Shown: in pieces, positions 53,362 through 64,000 of the stretch
Layout of the letters: each line of letters starts with the position of its first letter
How positions within the stretch are numbered: the stretch's first letter is position 1
Source: Phanerochaete sordida
Lineage: Eukaryota; Basidiomycota; Agaricomycetes; Polyporales; Phanerochaetaceae
NCBI GenBank assembly: GCA_019973155.2
Contig: BPQB01000026.1
Location: 191,001-255,000 of the forward strand
Reading direction: 5' to 3'
Length of the DNA stretch: 64,000 bases
The notes under the pieces: model-generated
The model's input: the letters and a program-made list of their open reading frames with translations, nothing else
Database searches by the model: none
What the model was told of the DNA's origin: nothing
Made by a program: the position numbers and the translations under genes

Positions 53362-54460
53362 ATGCCTGCTCCGCAACCCAATCCCAACTCTCCCGTCCCC
53401 CTAAACTATGTCTACTGTGACAGTCCCGCCACTTACGCCTCGGCGGTATGGATGTTGCGTAGCGCACCTTACCTGATCCTCGACTGCGAAGGAAACAACC
53501 TCGGCAGAGCCGGGGGCTCCGTCACGCTCATATGCGTCGGCACGCCGTTCGCTGAGCACATCTTTCTCTTCGACCTTCTCAGCCCCCTCATCACCAGCAG
53601 AGACGTCTACCTCCTGCTCCATTTGTTATGCGATCCGACCCTGCTCAAAGTCGTGTGGGATGGACGAATGGACTATCTCGAGATTTTTACGAGCTTCGGC
53701 GCCGCCCTTGATGGCGTGCTCGACCTCCAAGTAGTGGAAGTGGCGTCGAGGCAGACAGTGCGAGGTGAAGGGGAGCGGGATCGAATAGACCGTCTTCGAC
53801 ACTCCTACATCTCACAGCAGCTAGCCAAGAAGGACCAATTGCAAGACCTCCACTCTGTAATTGGGCTGCAGAGATGTTGGGTAGACTGCGGCTACGCGCG
53901 TGAAGTCGGCAAAGATCGTGAGTCTTACCGTTTCTTTCGCGAAATCTAGTCCGTTGACAGCCGCTACCCAAGCACAAGTCATGTCGATGCACAAGAACCG
54001 CGGTTGCGAAATGTGGGAGCGCCGACCTCTGACCGAACAGCTGCTGCAATATGCGGCGAAGGACATCCTGCTCATCGGCGTGCTCTACCCCCATTTCGAC
54101 CGCAACGGCTGGATTCCGAAGGACGACGCAGGCTACGCCCGGCTCATGCGTGCGTGCAAGCGCTACATCAGCGCCCACCGCGAGCAGGGCAAGTCGCTCG
54201 ACGCCGACGTCTTCCGCCCGTGCTCGATCATGCCCCTCGACACCCTCGCCGAACCGCTCGGGCCACTGCATCGCTGCCACGCCTGCAATCGCGCGTTATC
54301 TGCTTCTGCGTTTGAGACGTGCCCCGGCGTCGCGCCCTCTTCACCCGGTTCGGACTCCGCGCCTCGCCATACCGTCCTCCGCCGACCTCGTTGCCGCCTG
54401 TGTTCGATCCTTGCCGCGAAGAACGGACTGAGGGTGGATGATAGGTGGCTCGTGACATGA
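53362..54460 (+). CDS. DEDD-type 3'-5' exonuclease-domain protein with C-terminal Cys pairs
   Basis: Start 'MPAPQPNPNSPVPLNYV'. Exonuclease motif I is in 'YLILDCEGNNL' (D-x-E), motif II in 'LLKVVWDGRMDYLEIF' (Asp), and motif III in 'LTEQLLQYAAKDILLIG' (Y-x3-D), so the DEDDy set is complete. The middle of exon 1 carries an EXD1/Egalitarian-like insertion ('LQDLHSVIGLQRCWVD'). One intron follows about residue 184 (donor at 53914). The C-terminus has two Cys pairs, 'LHRCHACNRAL' and 'RPRCRLCSILAAKNG', spaced like a small zinc ribbon, as in several Agaricomycete homologs. A role in RNA or DNA end trimming is inferred; no partner is visible. The exact acceptor (53957 or 53970) is uncertain. Confidence 0.85.
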
Positions 54461-54744
54461 TAACAATTGCCTTTCCGTACCGACCCCCGCTCCGACGCGC
54501 TCGAGTTCCCCAATTTTTATGGACAGTATCCCTGCCCGTGTATTATGTCAGTGAGTTTACAGCGACTGATTCTTTTTCTCATGTGTTGTGTGTATTTAGG
54601 TGTGCTGTATGTCTATCCTTTTCCTTCCTCGGTTGTCTCTTGATTCATTCGCATGATACAATAATATTAATATTTACATCCGGTATTCGTTCCAGAGGGA
54701 CGTGACAGGTCGTGAGTAGTGTACAAAGTCGCCGAACGTTGCGG

Positions 54745-55627
54745 CTATGAGTCCGACTTCTTGGAGCATTGGTTGAGACCGGCGCCGCAGAACTGAGCAA
54801 CGATCAGCCACAGCAGGAACTGCGATCAAGGTCATGAGCACGACAGGTTTTCGCTTAGGACGGAATACGCACCAAACCGACCACGACACTCAATCCCAGA
54901 ATTTTCGTGTTCTTCCACCACATGCTGCGCCGGACCGTGCGTGCGCCGCGGCGGAACGCCGTCGCCTGGCTCGCCATGTTGTCCGTCTTGTCGACGAGCA
55001 GCTCGATGCGCTCGCCGCGGGACAGGATCTGCTCGACATTCTGCACCATGATGTCCTTGACCTGCGCCAGCTCGGACTGCGCGCGCGCGAGTTCGTCCGT
55101 CGGCGGCGCCGTGTTGTACTGCTCCATGAGCTGCGCGATCACGGGTCCGAACGTGCCTTGGAGCGCGTACGCCGGCGAGTCGGCGGACGACGACGAGGGT
55201 TGTGCGGCACTCGTAAATTTGCGTTGCAGCTCTGCGAGGAAGGTGAATGGCATACGTCTGCAAATAGCGTGAGTAGTTGCCATGCGAAAGGGCCAAAGCG
55301 GACGCACCTCCCGGCAGAGTCATCCGCCATGACGAGGTATATGAACCCTCCTTCCGAAATGTAGTGAAATAGGTACTGCTCCCAGACATAGGTCAACTTG
55401 CTGTTGTTGGGCGGGATCTTTGAGAGAATGGTTTGTGTTGCTGTGGGCTCATGTTGGCACGCACACTTTCGATTCAGGACGTATGCCACACACCTTGCGA
55501 GAAGTCCCGTGTGCCGCTTTGGTGCTCGGCGAGGACGGTTGAACCACGAGCAACAAGTGCGTGAATCTGTCCCAGAGGTTACAAAGTTGTGCGGTCATGG
55601 TAGACACATGAGACGTACGAGAGACAT
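54745..55627 (-). CDS. NYV1: VAMP7-type R-SNARE with longin domain
   Basis: Vesicle SNARE for fusion with the vacuole or plasma membrane. Exon 1 is 9 bases (55627-55619, Met-Ser-Leu), exon 2 is 55566-55494, exon 3 begins at 55440, and two more exons follow. The longin domain reads 'IHALVARGSTVLAEHQSG', 'ILSKIPPNNSKLTYVWEQYL', 'FHYISEGGFIYLVMADDSAG' and 'MPFTFLAELQRKF'. The SNARE motif is in 'LAQVKDIMVQNVEQIL' with the zero-layer Arg in 'SRGERIELLVDKT', followed by 'WWKNTKILGLSVVVGL'. The last exon gives 'FLLWLIVAQFCGAGLNQC', the end of the membrane anchor. It is divergent from the SEC61 beta gene, with 150 bases between the two ATGs. The symbol rests on the longin R-SNARE class. Confidence 0.92.
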
Positions 55628-55777
55628 GGCGGAGGTGCGGAAGATGGTGAGCGTATGCCGCAGGAATATCCGCGATATCGGCGGGGTGGCGTCTAGGGTC
55701 ACGTGGCGTGTCTCCACGTGGATTCGGACGGTCGTGGCTGCCAGCGCACCCTCCCACTTCCAACCATCTCGCCCGCC

Positions 55778-56245
55778 ATGGTACGTCTCCAAAATACCGT
55801 CCTTTTACTCCCTTCAGAGCTCTGACAATGCCCTATACATAGTCTGACTCTGAGCCTTCCCGCCCCGTCGCTCGCCCGGCCGCCGCAGGCAAACCGCCTG
55901 GTGCGCAGGTTCGGTGCGTTGTCTCCACGCTCCCCTAGCGATCGGTCTGCTGAGCAACGATTCGCTTGTGCAGCCGGAGGGCAGCAGGTGCCACCCAGGT
56001 CGCCAAGCCCAATTCGTCTCGCGCGGCGGGTGCTGGCGGCTCCTCAAACACGATGCTGAAGCTCTACACGGACGACTCACCGGGCCTTCGAGTGTGCGTG
56101 GCATGTTCATCACAATTTCCGCCCTGTTCTGACATATCCGCCCCGCAGTGACCCCTTCATTGTCCTCGTCCTCTCCCTTTCCTTCATTGCGTCCATCTTC
56201 TTCCTCCATATATCCGCCAAGATCATCCGCGCCTTCACCAAGTAG
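55778..56245 (+). CDS. SBH1: Sec61 translocon beta subunit
   Basis: Tail-anchored subunit of the ER protein-conducting channel. Exons 55778-55780, 55843-55913, 55974-56093 and 56149-56245 join in phase for 96 residues. After Met the protein reads 'SDSEPSRPVARPAAAGKPP' and 'GAQVRRRAAG', then the invariant 'GGSSNTMLKLYTDDSPGLRV' and the tail anchor 'PFIVLVLSLSFIASIFFLHI' ending 'IRAFTK'. The first coding exon contains only the start codon. The family's usual length and the SNTMLK block make the call firm. The gene is too split for a plain ORF scan to see. It shares its 150-base upstream region with the R-SNARE gene, another secretory-pathway gene. Confidence 0.96.
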
Positions 56246-56795
56246 GCAGGCGCGCTTTGTCCGGAAGCAGGGGCAGCGGGCCCCGTGGCGAGGATACCCA
56301 CCGCGCTGTACTCCTTGTATAAAACTACCTTAGTCTCGTGCATGTTCGGTGTCTTTCCCGGCCGAATGTAACTGGTTCCTTGGGGCACGCGACGGGCAAC
56401 GAACTCTATCCCGACGACAACCTGGACTCTAGGGTCACTCAACATCTACCGGAAGGCGGGTTCTCACAAGATCTCACCGGCTACTCAACGTCCAACAATT
56501 CATTCCAGCAGAGAGCAAGACCGGGACTGCGTCAAGTCCACGCTTGCTCCAGTCTCCGTCCAGGTCGAAGGCAAGCATGGATAAAATACAATGTCTCATG
56601 AGAAGTCATGAAGCTATGGTACATGTGTTGGATTATGCGAAGCACGACATTGCCGAATACTAATTAATAAGTTCATCGCAATGCAAGTCAGCTACCGGGA
56701 GCTGGTAAATGTGAAGAGCGGGGGTATGTTTGTGATAAGACATTGACGAAGAGGAAGCAGCATAGGAACAGTAGGCACAGCTCGGTTCAGGCGTG
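56246..56795. other. Convergent 3' flanks
   Basis: Between SBH1 (+) and the RING gene (-). Nothing coding seen. Confidence 0.6.
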
Positions 56796-58810
56796 CTACG
56801 CCTGTGGACGCTGCGCCTCCTGCTGCAGGGCCCAAAACTGTCGGGAAAGCCCTGACGGCTGGGGTGCGGTGGTGGGGGAGGTGCTTGACCTCCCCCGGAT
56901 GCTGCCCGAGACGGACGGGCGGCGAGGGTGATAGAAAGCTGGCGGCGGGGGCGGCGCATGTGTCGGAGTATACGCATCGCGTACAGGATGGTCGCGCGCG
57001 GGCGACGTCTGCGCCGAGACGGGTGTCACCGGCGACTCCTTCGCGGATAAGCTGCGCGCGCGCTCGCGCTCGGCCTGCAGCGCGGCGGTGCTCGCGCGCG
57101 AGAGGCCTGGACGCTGGACGGGCGTGGTGTGCGCTTGCGAGGAAGCCTTGCTCGACTGCGAGTCTGGCGAGGGGTTGCGCGTCACCGACGCCGAGCGGGA
57201 GGGCGAGGGCGGCTTCGCGGGGTGGTCGAAGTTGTCCAGGTTCGGGAGGTGCTGCAGCTCGAGCAGCTCCCGGAGCTGCTGCTGCTGTGCGCGCGATCGC
57301 TCGGACTCGTCCTGTTCCCGCAGCTGCGTGCTGCTCACGGACGGGCGTCGTAGCGAGGGGCGCCGCACGGGCGGGGACGTCATGGCAAAGTCTTCCCGCT
57401 CCTTCTCACGCGGACCGAGGAAGGTCGTCACCGGCGATGACGAGCAGCTCGCCATGTGAACGTCGGTCGAACGGGGTATCGAGCGGGCCATCGGCATGTC
57501 CTGGTCACGTATCGACGAGGAGCTGTTCATGCGCGGCATCGGTGGGCGGATTTGGATGGGATCGATGGACCGTCGCATGTAAGCATTTGACCGCTTGCTC
57601 TTCAAGTCCTCGATGTCGCTGTCCTCTGCGGTCAGTGGACGGAAGTTCTGTCGGTTAGGAAGATTCGAGACAGGAAGAGTAGCGGTAGTGGGTATCGGCG
57701 ATAGCTGGAAGTGATCGTCCTCCCGCTCCTCGTCTGAGTGCTCAAGCGGGTCCTCGTTCACGATGGACATCGGCTCATCGACAGCGCGCTCAGCGAAGTA
57801 ATGATGTGATTCAACAACACGCGGAGGTGTGGGCAGTGGGTTACGGATCGCCTTGAGGTGCGTCAATTCAGCGTTAAGCTCTTTGAGTTCATCGGCGAGG
57901 CGTTGGCATTCTGCAACACGCCCATCGTACTGAACAAGAGTCTGTCAGAATCGAACCGCATTGTGCGTGAGGATGCTCACTTTCCTGCGGAAGAGGAGTA
58001 GATCAGTCGATGCCTGCGACAGAACGACGGATGGTACTCACTGTCTCCACTCCTTGTCCATACGATCGTGCGACTCCCGTAGGCCACGCTCGACAGCCAT
58101 TGCTTTCTCCATCTCACTCACCCTTTTCTGGGCGAGCTCCTGGTACTTTTCTTCGCTAGCGCGGATCTTGTCATTGAGCTCCTCTGACTCAGCTCGCAGA
58201 TCGTTGATGGTCGCCTTCTCTTCCTTGACCTTGTACTGCAGGTCGGTGTACTTGTATAGGAGGAGGTAGGCCGCCCGCAGGTCGGAGTGCTGCGCGCATG
58301 CCAACAGTTAAGCGTCTATCGCGAGGGGACGGAACGGCGAGGAGTACCTCATCGGATGGCTGTGTCGCCAACCATCTCCGGACCTCGTCGAGGAAGTCGC
58401 GGACCTCGGTAGCCTTGGCACCGTCGAGCACGATGCGGGTTATCCGCGTGTGGAAGTCTCGGGCGGGGGTGGGGAACTCGTTGTAGCCGGAGTCGGGCGT
58501 CCCGGGCACCGACGAGTGATGGAGGGGCGTGCTCGGCCGGCTGCACTTGTCGATGTGCAGCTTTCGGACGTCGTCGTACTGGAAGGGGGTCCGGCAGAGA
58601 GGGCAGTTCTGCCTCGTCAACGACCGCAGGCACCTGCCGGAGCGGAGAACAAAGGCGGGGTCAGCGTCGCAACGGTGATAGCGCAATACAAGGGCATCGG
58701 GCGCACCTGAGACAGAATATGTGTCCACAGGCTATAGCGTGAGGGACGTTGGGGCCGCCATAGCCTTCCAGACAGACATCGCACACCGAGTTGGGATGGA
58801 GGACGATCAT
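56796..58810 (-). CDS. RING-finger protein with coiled coil and disordered tail, paralog 1
   Basis: Probable E3 ubiquitin ligase. Start 'MIVLHPNSVCDVCLEGYGG' at 58810, chosen because the paralog to the right starts the same way; an ATG at 58852 is in frame. The C3HC4 RING is 'CDVCLEGY', 'HAIACGHIFCLRC' and 'NCPLCRTPF', followed by 'VRKLHIDKCSRPSTP'. An intron splits the RING right before its fifth-ligand Cys region ('HIFCL' to 'RCLRSLTR'). Next are 'VRDFLDEVRRWLATQ' and a coiled coil ('YKVKEEKATINDLRAESEEL'). The last exon (about 370 codons) is disordered and Ser/Pro-rich. The Cys/His spacing is complete, so ligase activity is plausible. Substrate unknown. Confidence 0.82.
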
Positions 58811-60809
58811 GGTCGACAGCGGGGGCCTGCAGCGGGCGGGGGGAGGTCCCATGAGATTTAAGCTAGCTCTGATCGCCTAGCGCAGTTCGCGTGCCGGCCA
58901 GACCTGTAGCATAGAGCCGAAGGGCATGCAGCAGTAATGTCGCCCGGTGCACGAGGCGTCAGTGACAGATCGGGAGCCTATCTGGGTGTGTATTGTGGGG
59001 TGTCTTCGGAGACTTCTTCACTTGTCGAGCGCGGCAGCTGTAGCCCGGTGGATTGGAACAGTTTCGGAGCGTCCTGGACGGATTGACCATCACAGTAAGG
59101 GTTGCCGTATGAGGTCAGGGAACGATAAGCCCCGGACCTTGCTGAGGTAGCAGACGCGGGTACGTCCCAGACGCCATCCCCTGCCATATCCACTCCACCG
59201 TCGAGCAGGGGAGCAACTGCCGTACGCTGGGAGGAAAACATGCGCACAGACCGGCCCCTAGCAGTGGAGGGAAACCATGGGTTTTCGGACTTCGGGGCGA
59301 CCCGTCCTCGTGGTTTAAACGTGTGCAGTTATCTATGCGGGGCAATTGCGGTCAATAATAATGCCTCTTGGGCAATAGTAAGCGACGATAGCGAAATGCC
59401 GTTGCGGTACAACACATGTTATGGGCACTACGCGGCGTTGTCTCTAGTGCATGTCTCGAGGAGCACATAAAACGCGGCCCAGCTTTCCAGAAAGACGGTA
59501 TATCCGAGCGTTCCTAGGAGCGGGCAGCGGGAAATCTGAGAAGATACCACGCACTTATCACAAGACACGAGGTTAATTCCATCCAGGCCGCCCTTGATAT
59601 TTCGCCGAAGGTTGCCACTGGGCGATGGGAATGTCTGAGGAACAGTCCGAGGCGTCTCCTGCAGCGGACAGAGCTGACTTTTCGACACGAGCTTTCGGAA
59701 GCTTTGTGCAGCGGCCAAACGCAATACTGGAGGAGAAGGTTCTGGGTGGAAGCAGATCCCGCTTCCCATGGATCACGATCGAAATGAACGCTCTCCTGGG
59801 GTAGCAGGACTGCACCCCGAGGTGGGACAGTGCAGAACGGGAGGCCGGAGGGAGTCGTAGAGAGCATGACTTGAGCTGGTTGCGTTTCACTGTGATAAAT
59901 ATATGCTGAGGATATGATCAACGGAGACGGCTAGCAAGTGGGAGTTGAGATTGTGAAGCGCGTCAGGCGACTAAGGACACGCGGATACACGATGGTGGTG
60001 TGATGGCAAAGGCACGTTTGAACGAGGCTTTCTTGCCATGGGTCACATACGTTAACCCCTCTGGCACGGCGAACCTTGCGATGCACGGTCGAAGCGATAT
60101 GTGCGTGGGAGAACATCCCGCGCAGTGGAGGCGAGCAAGTGTGGGCATAGCTGCTTCGTCCCTGGGGAACGTGCAGGCACCGCTTCCGTCGGCAGCGTTC
60201 TGTCGGGTCAGGACAGGCCGCCATTCGATGGTCCAATGCTGTTCATAGCTTCCTGGAAAGGCCTATGGAAAGGTTAAAAGGCTCAGCGGAAATTATTACG
60301 GGACAAGGGCGAATCCGATGTATTCCTCACCATTTCCGCTCCCAGTTAAATGAAAGCGTTCGAAAGAATGTTCACACATCGACGGCCGTGAAGGCCTGGC
60401 TCCGTCGAAAACCCTTGCCTTCTTCACATTAAAGACACCGTGAGCGGTGACTAGGTCGAGGAAATGTGGGGCATTAATGGCTTCCGCGCATGCATAGACT
60501 CCACCATTAAATCCAATGCAAAGTCGAGAACGATGTCATACACTTCGAAGGGCGAGTAGAACTTGGTGGTGACGGTCAAGCGAGAGAGCGAAGATGAGCC
60601 CGCTGCCCAGCGGTGAGCGTGACGCGGCAGATCTGTTATTGTAACATGCTCTATATGGTAGCTGTTACAGTAACAGTCACGTCTGCCTCGAGGACGCGGG
60701 TTTGGGACGCTGCGTTCTGACACCTCGTTGTCCTAGTCGCCCACCTCTGAAGATACCCCCGTGCAAAGTCCTAAGGTTTTGCGCCGCAGAGCTGCGGTGA
60801 AGAGCCCGG
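58811..60809. other. Head-to-head intergenic region between the two RING paralogs
   Basis: About 2 kb. Short frames on both strands without a domain or a splice chain; no gene called. It must hold both promoters. Confidence 0.45.
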
Positions 60810-63779
60810 ATGCTCATCGTACATCCTTCTTCGACCTGCGATGTCTGCCTCGAGCCCTTTTCGTGGCAGAACCAAGTCTCAACGCCCCACGCAATCCCCT
60901 GCGGGCACGTCTTTTGCATGCAGTACGTACCGCCACAGGACGGTCTTGGCCTCAGTCGTTAGATTTAATTACATAGATGCTTGCAATCTACACATCCAAG
61001 CAATTGCCCGCTTTGCAGAAAGGCGTACATCCCGGAACGTGTCAAGAAGTTGCACGTCGACCCGTACACTGCCGAAATAGAGGACGACAACCCCGTCCTT
61101 GAGGCCAATAGACAGTTACGCCGGTTAGCTCATGTATCAGGGGTCGACATTCCCGAGCACGCCACTACGGAAGCCATCAGTGAAGTCAATGCATGGCTGG
61201 CTGCTCATGGTGCCGGTGAAGCTGTGGTCAGTTATGACGCATGTTCCGTAACGCCACGACCCATCTCATCCTACCCTAGTACCGTCCGCTTCGTAATGCG
61301 GTCACCGCGTTGCAGCGCTCGATCTCACTGCATCGCGAAGCGACTGCCACGCGCCAAGCGATGCAAAAGCAGGAGGAAGATCTCTGGAAGCAGATACGCT
61401 TGAGAGATCTTGACTTGCAGACCGCTCGCACTGTGGAAGAGAACCTGCTCGACCGCTTGCAACGCACTGAGGAGGAATACGAAGAGTGAGTGTCTATCTG
61501 GGATCCAAAGCGGATATTCACTTATGCGCTTCGTGCAACAGGAAGGTGTTGTATAGCATCCAATCCTAGCGGAACGTGCGCTGATTCTGTTCTTCTAGGT
61601 GTCCCGCACGGAGAGGTCTCGTGCGGAGATGGAGACCGAGTTCATCCGAATGCGGGCTGAACATGCCCAATTTCGTGAGGAACTCGCCAAATACCGGGTG
61701 AACCCTCAAACCCATCCTCTGCAGCAAAACTCACGAGAGCGTTACGAGCGACCCGTGACATCCATGAGCCGACGGACCTCATATTCCCATTCCTCACATC
61801 TGGCACATTCCACTAGCGCGCATAACGAGACGGCATATCTCCATGCTGAGACTGAGCGACCCATCGATGCTTCCCCCGGTGTATCCACCGTCCTTGACGA
61901 CCCCCTTTTCTCTCGCACCAAAAGGACGTCTCGCCCGTCCGTGGTCATTCCCGGCGCTCCCGAGTATAAGAGGATCATTCCCCCTTTGCCCGTGCCATTC
62001 AGGTCTTCGGACGCCCGAGGAGCTTCAGTTCCCCCCAACACTCGGCCTACTTTGCCTCAGCCTACTTCTTCCAGACCTTCCGTTCGCATAGTAGAGCCAG
62101 AACCAGTCGTGCGCTTCGGTGTACGGCAATCCTCTCCACCTTCCGCCGCTAATGCTCAGATCGTCGAGATGGTCTATGACCAACCTACGCCTAGGGCTTC
62201 TGTTGTACCTTCCGGAGCACCACATCGGCCACACACTCCTCACTATGGCTACATTCCTGGTGTCGGCTACGTTCCTAGACCTTCTCCTACGCAACGCTCA
62301 CCTGCTCAAGATCAAGAGAGCGCGCCAGCTCCTATGGTTACTGGACTCATGCTGTACAGCCAGGGGCCTCAACCAGTTGACATCACGAACACCAGAACAG
62401 TAGAAGGCGCAGCGCGTGCAAGAGCTATCCACTCTGGGGAGATCGAAACTCACGAGACTACTTGGGGACACGTCTATCACGCCCTGGTCGCACATCCGAA
62501 TCCGTCCTCATCGTCTCTCATCACTGCTCCTGCGCACTCCGCTGCTCAACCCGATGCAGCTGTCCCTGTCTCGATCTCTGGTACTGACAATGTAAACGGT
62601 CTTGGTATTTTGTCGACTCCAGGTCGTACTTCTGGATCACCCGCACCAGTGATCCCAAGGAGAAGCAATACTTCTCCAGAACCTTCTGCTGCTTCATCAT
62701 GGGGTACTGTACCTAGCGCACGAAGCTCTCGCGCGTCTCTGTTAGAAGGACTATTGAGCTTACCTGAAACTATGGCGAATTTGGAGGCAGCTTCGAGACA
62801 TCCTGCTTCCCGACACTCCAGCATATCAGATTTGCGATTGGCCAGGCTTCCTGAGCCCGCTTTCGCCGAAGCAGCCGACGACGGCAGCAACCGGGGCACT
62901 CCCAGACTACACTCGGACCGACCGATTCGTCCCTGGCCTGGTTCAGACCCTTCGCTGCCACCGCCACCGCAGGGTCCGTCCCAGAGATCCGATGCACATG
63001 CATTGACTTCTCGTGTGAGCCTTACGCACGGCTCAGGCGACCCCTCACGTGCTGAGGACCCGGCGCTCGCACCCTCTGGCCTCGGACTTGCGCTCGCGAA
63101 CAGCGCGCCAGCCCCTCAGCAGGTCTCGGGCCAAGACGACCTACAGCAGGTCAACCGCTCGCTGATGCAGCTCGTGCTCGAGGCGCGGGCCAGCCGCAGG
63201 GGCTCGCGCCCGGTGTCCGTCGCGAGCGCAGCGGACATTGCAGAGTTCCGCAGCGGGTCATGGGAGCCCCCCGCGCCCCACGCCGACGCTGCACCAGGCC
63301 CAGATGACAGGCCGCGCGCGCACGCTTCCCCCGAGGCCGGCGCCGCAGGGGCGTCCGGCGCGCTGGCCAGCAGGGACCCCAGATCGGTGCACAGACGCGA
63401 CTCGGAGCCCGTCTCGTCCCACGCCGCCGATTACGCGCGGCACAGACGTCACTCGAACGTGGCCGTCGCCCCTGCGCCGCCCATAGCGTCGTCGGTCTCC
63501 TTCCACAGCGAGCGCCACGTCCCGCCGCCCAGCGCGGCCAGCCACCCTCCGCGCCAGCCCAGCGCGGGGCATCCACAGGGCTTTGGCGGGTTCGGGCAGC
63601 AGGGCGGCGGGGGCATGCTCAATGCCAGCTCGCTCCTGCTGACGATGCCGCCGCCAGGGCCGACAACCTCCTCTGCCACGACTGCCAACGGGGATCCGTC
63701 CTCAATCCGTGCTCCGCGGCCTGTGAACGGACGCGCGACGAACATCTTCGCTCTTTGGAATACGCGTAATACCCGCTGA
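60810..63779 (+). CDS. RING-finger protein with coiled coil and disordered tail, paralog 2
   Basis: Exons 60810-60922, 60977-61226, 61280-61485, probably a 4-base exon at 61542-61545, and 61599-63779. Start 'MLIVHPSSTCDVCLEPFSWQ', then 'HAIPCGHVFCMQCLQSTHPS', 'NCPLCRKAYIPERVKKLHV', completing a C3HC4 RING. The intron inside the RING lies at the same codon and phase as in paralog 1. 'ISEVNAWLAAHGAGEAV' matches the block before the coil of paralog 1, and the coil itself is 'LDLQTARTVEENLLDRLQR' to 'MRAEHAQFREELAKYRVNP'. The last exon encodes a 720-residue Ser/Pro-rich disordered tail ending 'IFALWNTRNTR'. The 4-base exon is needed to keep the frame ('EYEEKVSRTERS'). Confidence 0.82.
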
Positions 63780-64000
63780 TCACACCCCGCGACCGCTCCG
63801 CAATGTATGCTCCCTCACTTATGCTCTCACTTATTGCTGTCTCCCTGTATATCCTATGCTGATCTCTCGGATGTATCCTGCTATCTGCCTGTCGCACAGC
63901 CTCCTGTCAACCTTGCTTTAAAGTACCATTAGTCAACGTCGTTGTAGTCGTCCTCGCTTGCCACTCTTCGTTAATACACGAAGTCTCGTAAATCCGTGCT
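63780..64000. other. 3' flank of RING paralog 2
   Basis: No feature beyond the downstream region of the gene to the left. Confidence 0.5.

Noticed and set aside
59514..59921. 135-codon minus-strand frame between the RING paralogs
   Set aside because: No domain, no splice partner, and competing frames overlap it.

Overview
The window is nuclear DNA of a filamentous basidiomycete, most likely an Agaricomycete. The evidence is dense, short (about 45-70 base) GT-AG introns, GC-rich coding sequence, genes packed on both strands, a eukaryotic intron-containing tRNA-Tyr, and families I know from mushroom-forming fungi (a DUF6533-type multi-pass membrane protein, an Agaricomycete methyltransferase pair, F-box and RING proteins with long disordered tails). 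No bacterial, viral or plasmid features were seen. All gene models were spliced by eye; exon phases were checked wherever exact junctions are given.

Layout. 1-8.4 kb: 3' end of an Ecm14-like pseudo-carboxypeptidase (+), then ATG13 (-), a JmjC/cupin-8 protein (-) and a Ser-rich single-pass membrane protein (-). 8.4-10.6 kb: a PTR2-type peptide transporter (-). 10.6-12.66 kb: a gene-free GC-rich stretch ending at tRNA-Tyr (12658-12746). 12.95-14.84 kb: a 13-exon DUF6533-type membrane protein (-) with several micro-exons. 16.4-18.9 kb: two tandem methyltransferase paralogs (+) with identical exon lengths. 19-20 kb: a disordered protein (-). 20.5-23.1 kb: UBA2, the SUMO E1 subunit (-). 24.4-25.2 kb: a C2H2 zinc-finger protein (+). 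26.2-27.7 kb: a small spliced gene lying between two perfect 18-base inverted repeats. 28.0-30.4 kb: a mitochondrial PPR-like protein (+) with an internal 75-base duplication.

30.5-36.4 kb: ORC5 (-) and a divergent F-box/WD40 protein (+). 37-41.4 kb: AIM32-like ferredoxin (+), a disordered acidic protein (+) and a Gal80-like Rossmann protein (+). 41.6-44.6 kb: two inverted copies of a dispersed repeat flank a four-helix membrane protein. 45-49.4 kb: an F-box protein (-) and Mo25/Hym1 (+). 50-52.7 kb: a lactonase-type beta-propeller (-) and RPL24 (-). 53.4-56.3 kb: a DEDD exonuclease (+), a VAMP7-type R-SNARE (-) and SEC61 beta (+), the last two sharing a 150-base promoter. 56.8-63.8 kb: two head-to-head RING-finger paralogs.

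Most genes are housekeeping functions (autophagy, SUMOylation, replication origin binding, secretion, translation, mitochondrial gene expression), each expressed on its own; there is no obvious metabolic cluster. The accessory signals are the methyltransferase pair, the RING pair, the two repeat structures and the unusual micro-exon architecture of several genes. Some proteins look like catalytic-family members that have lost their catalytic residue (Ecm14-like, Gal80-like, ORC5 P-loop).
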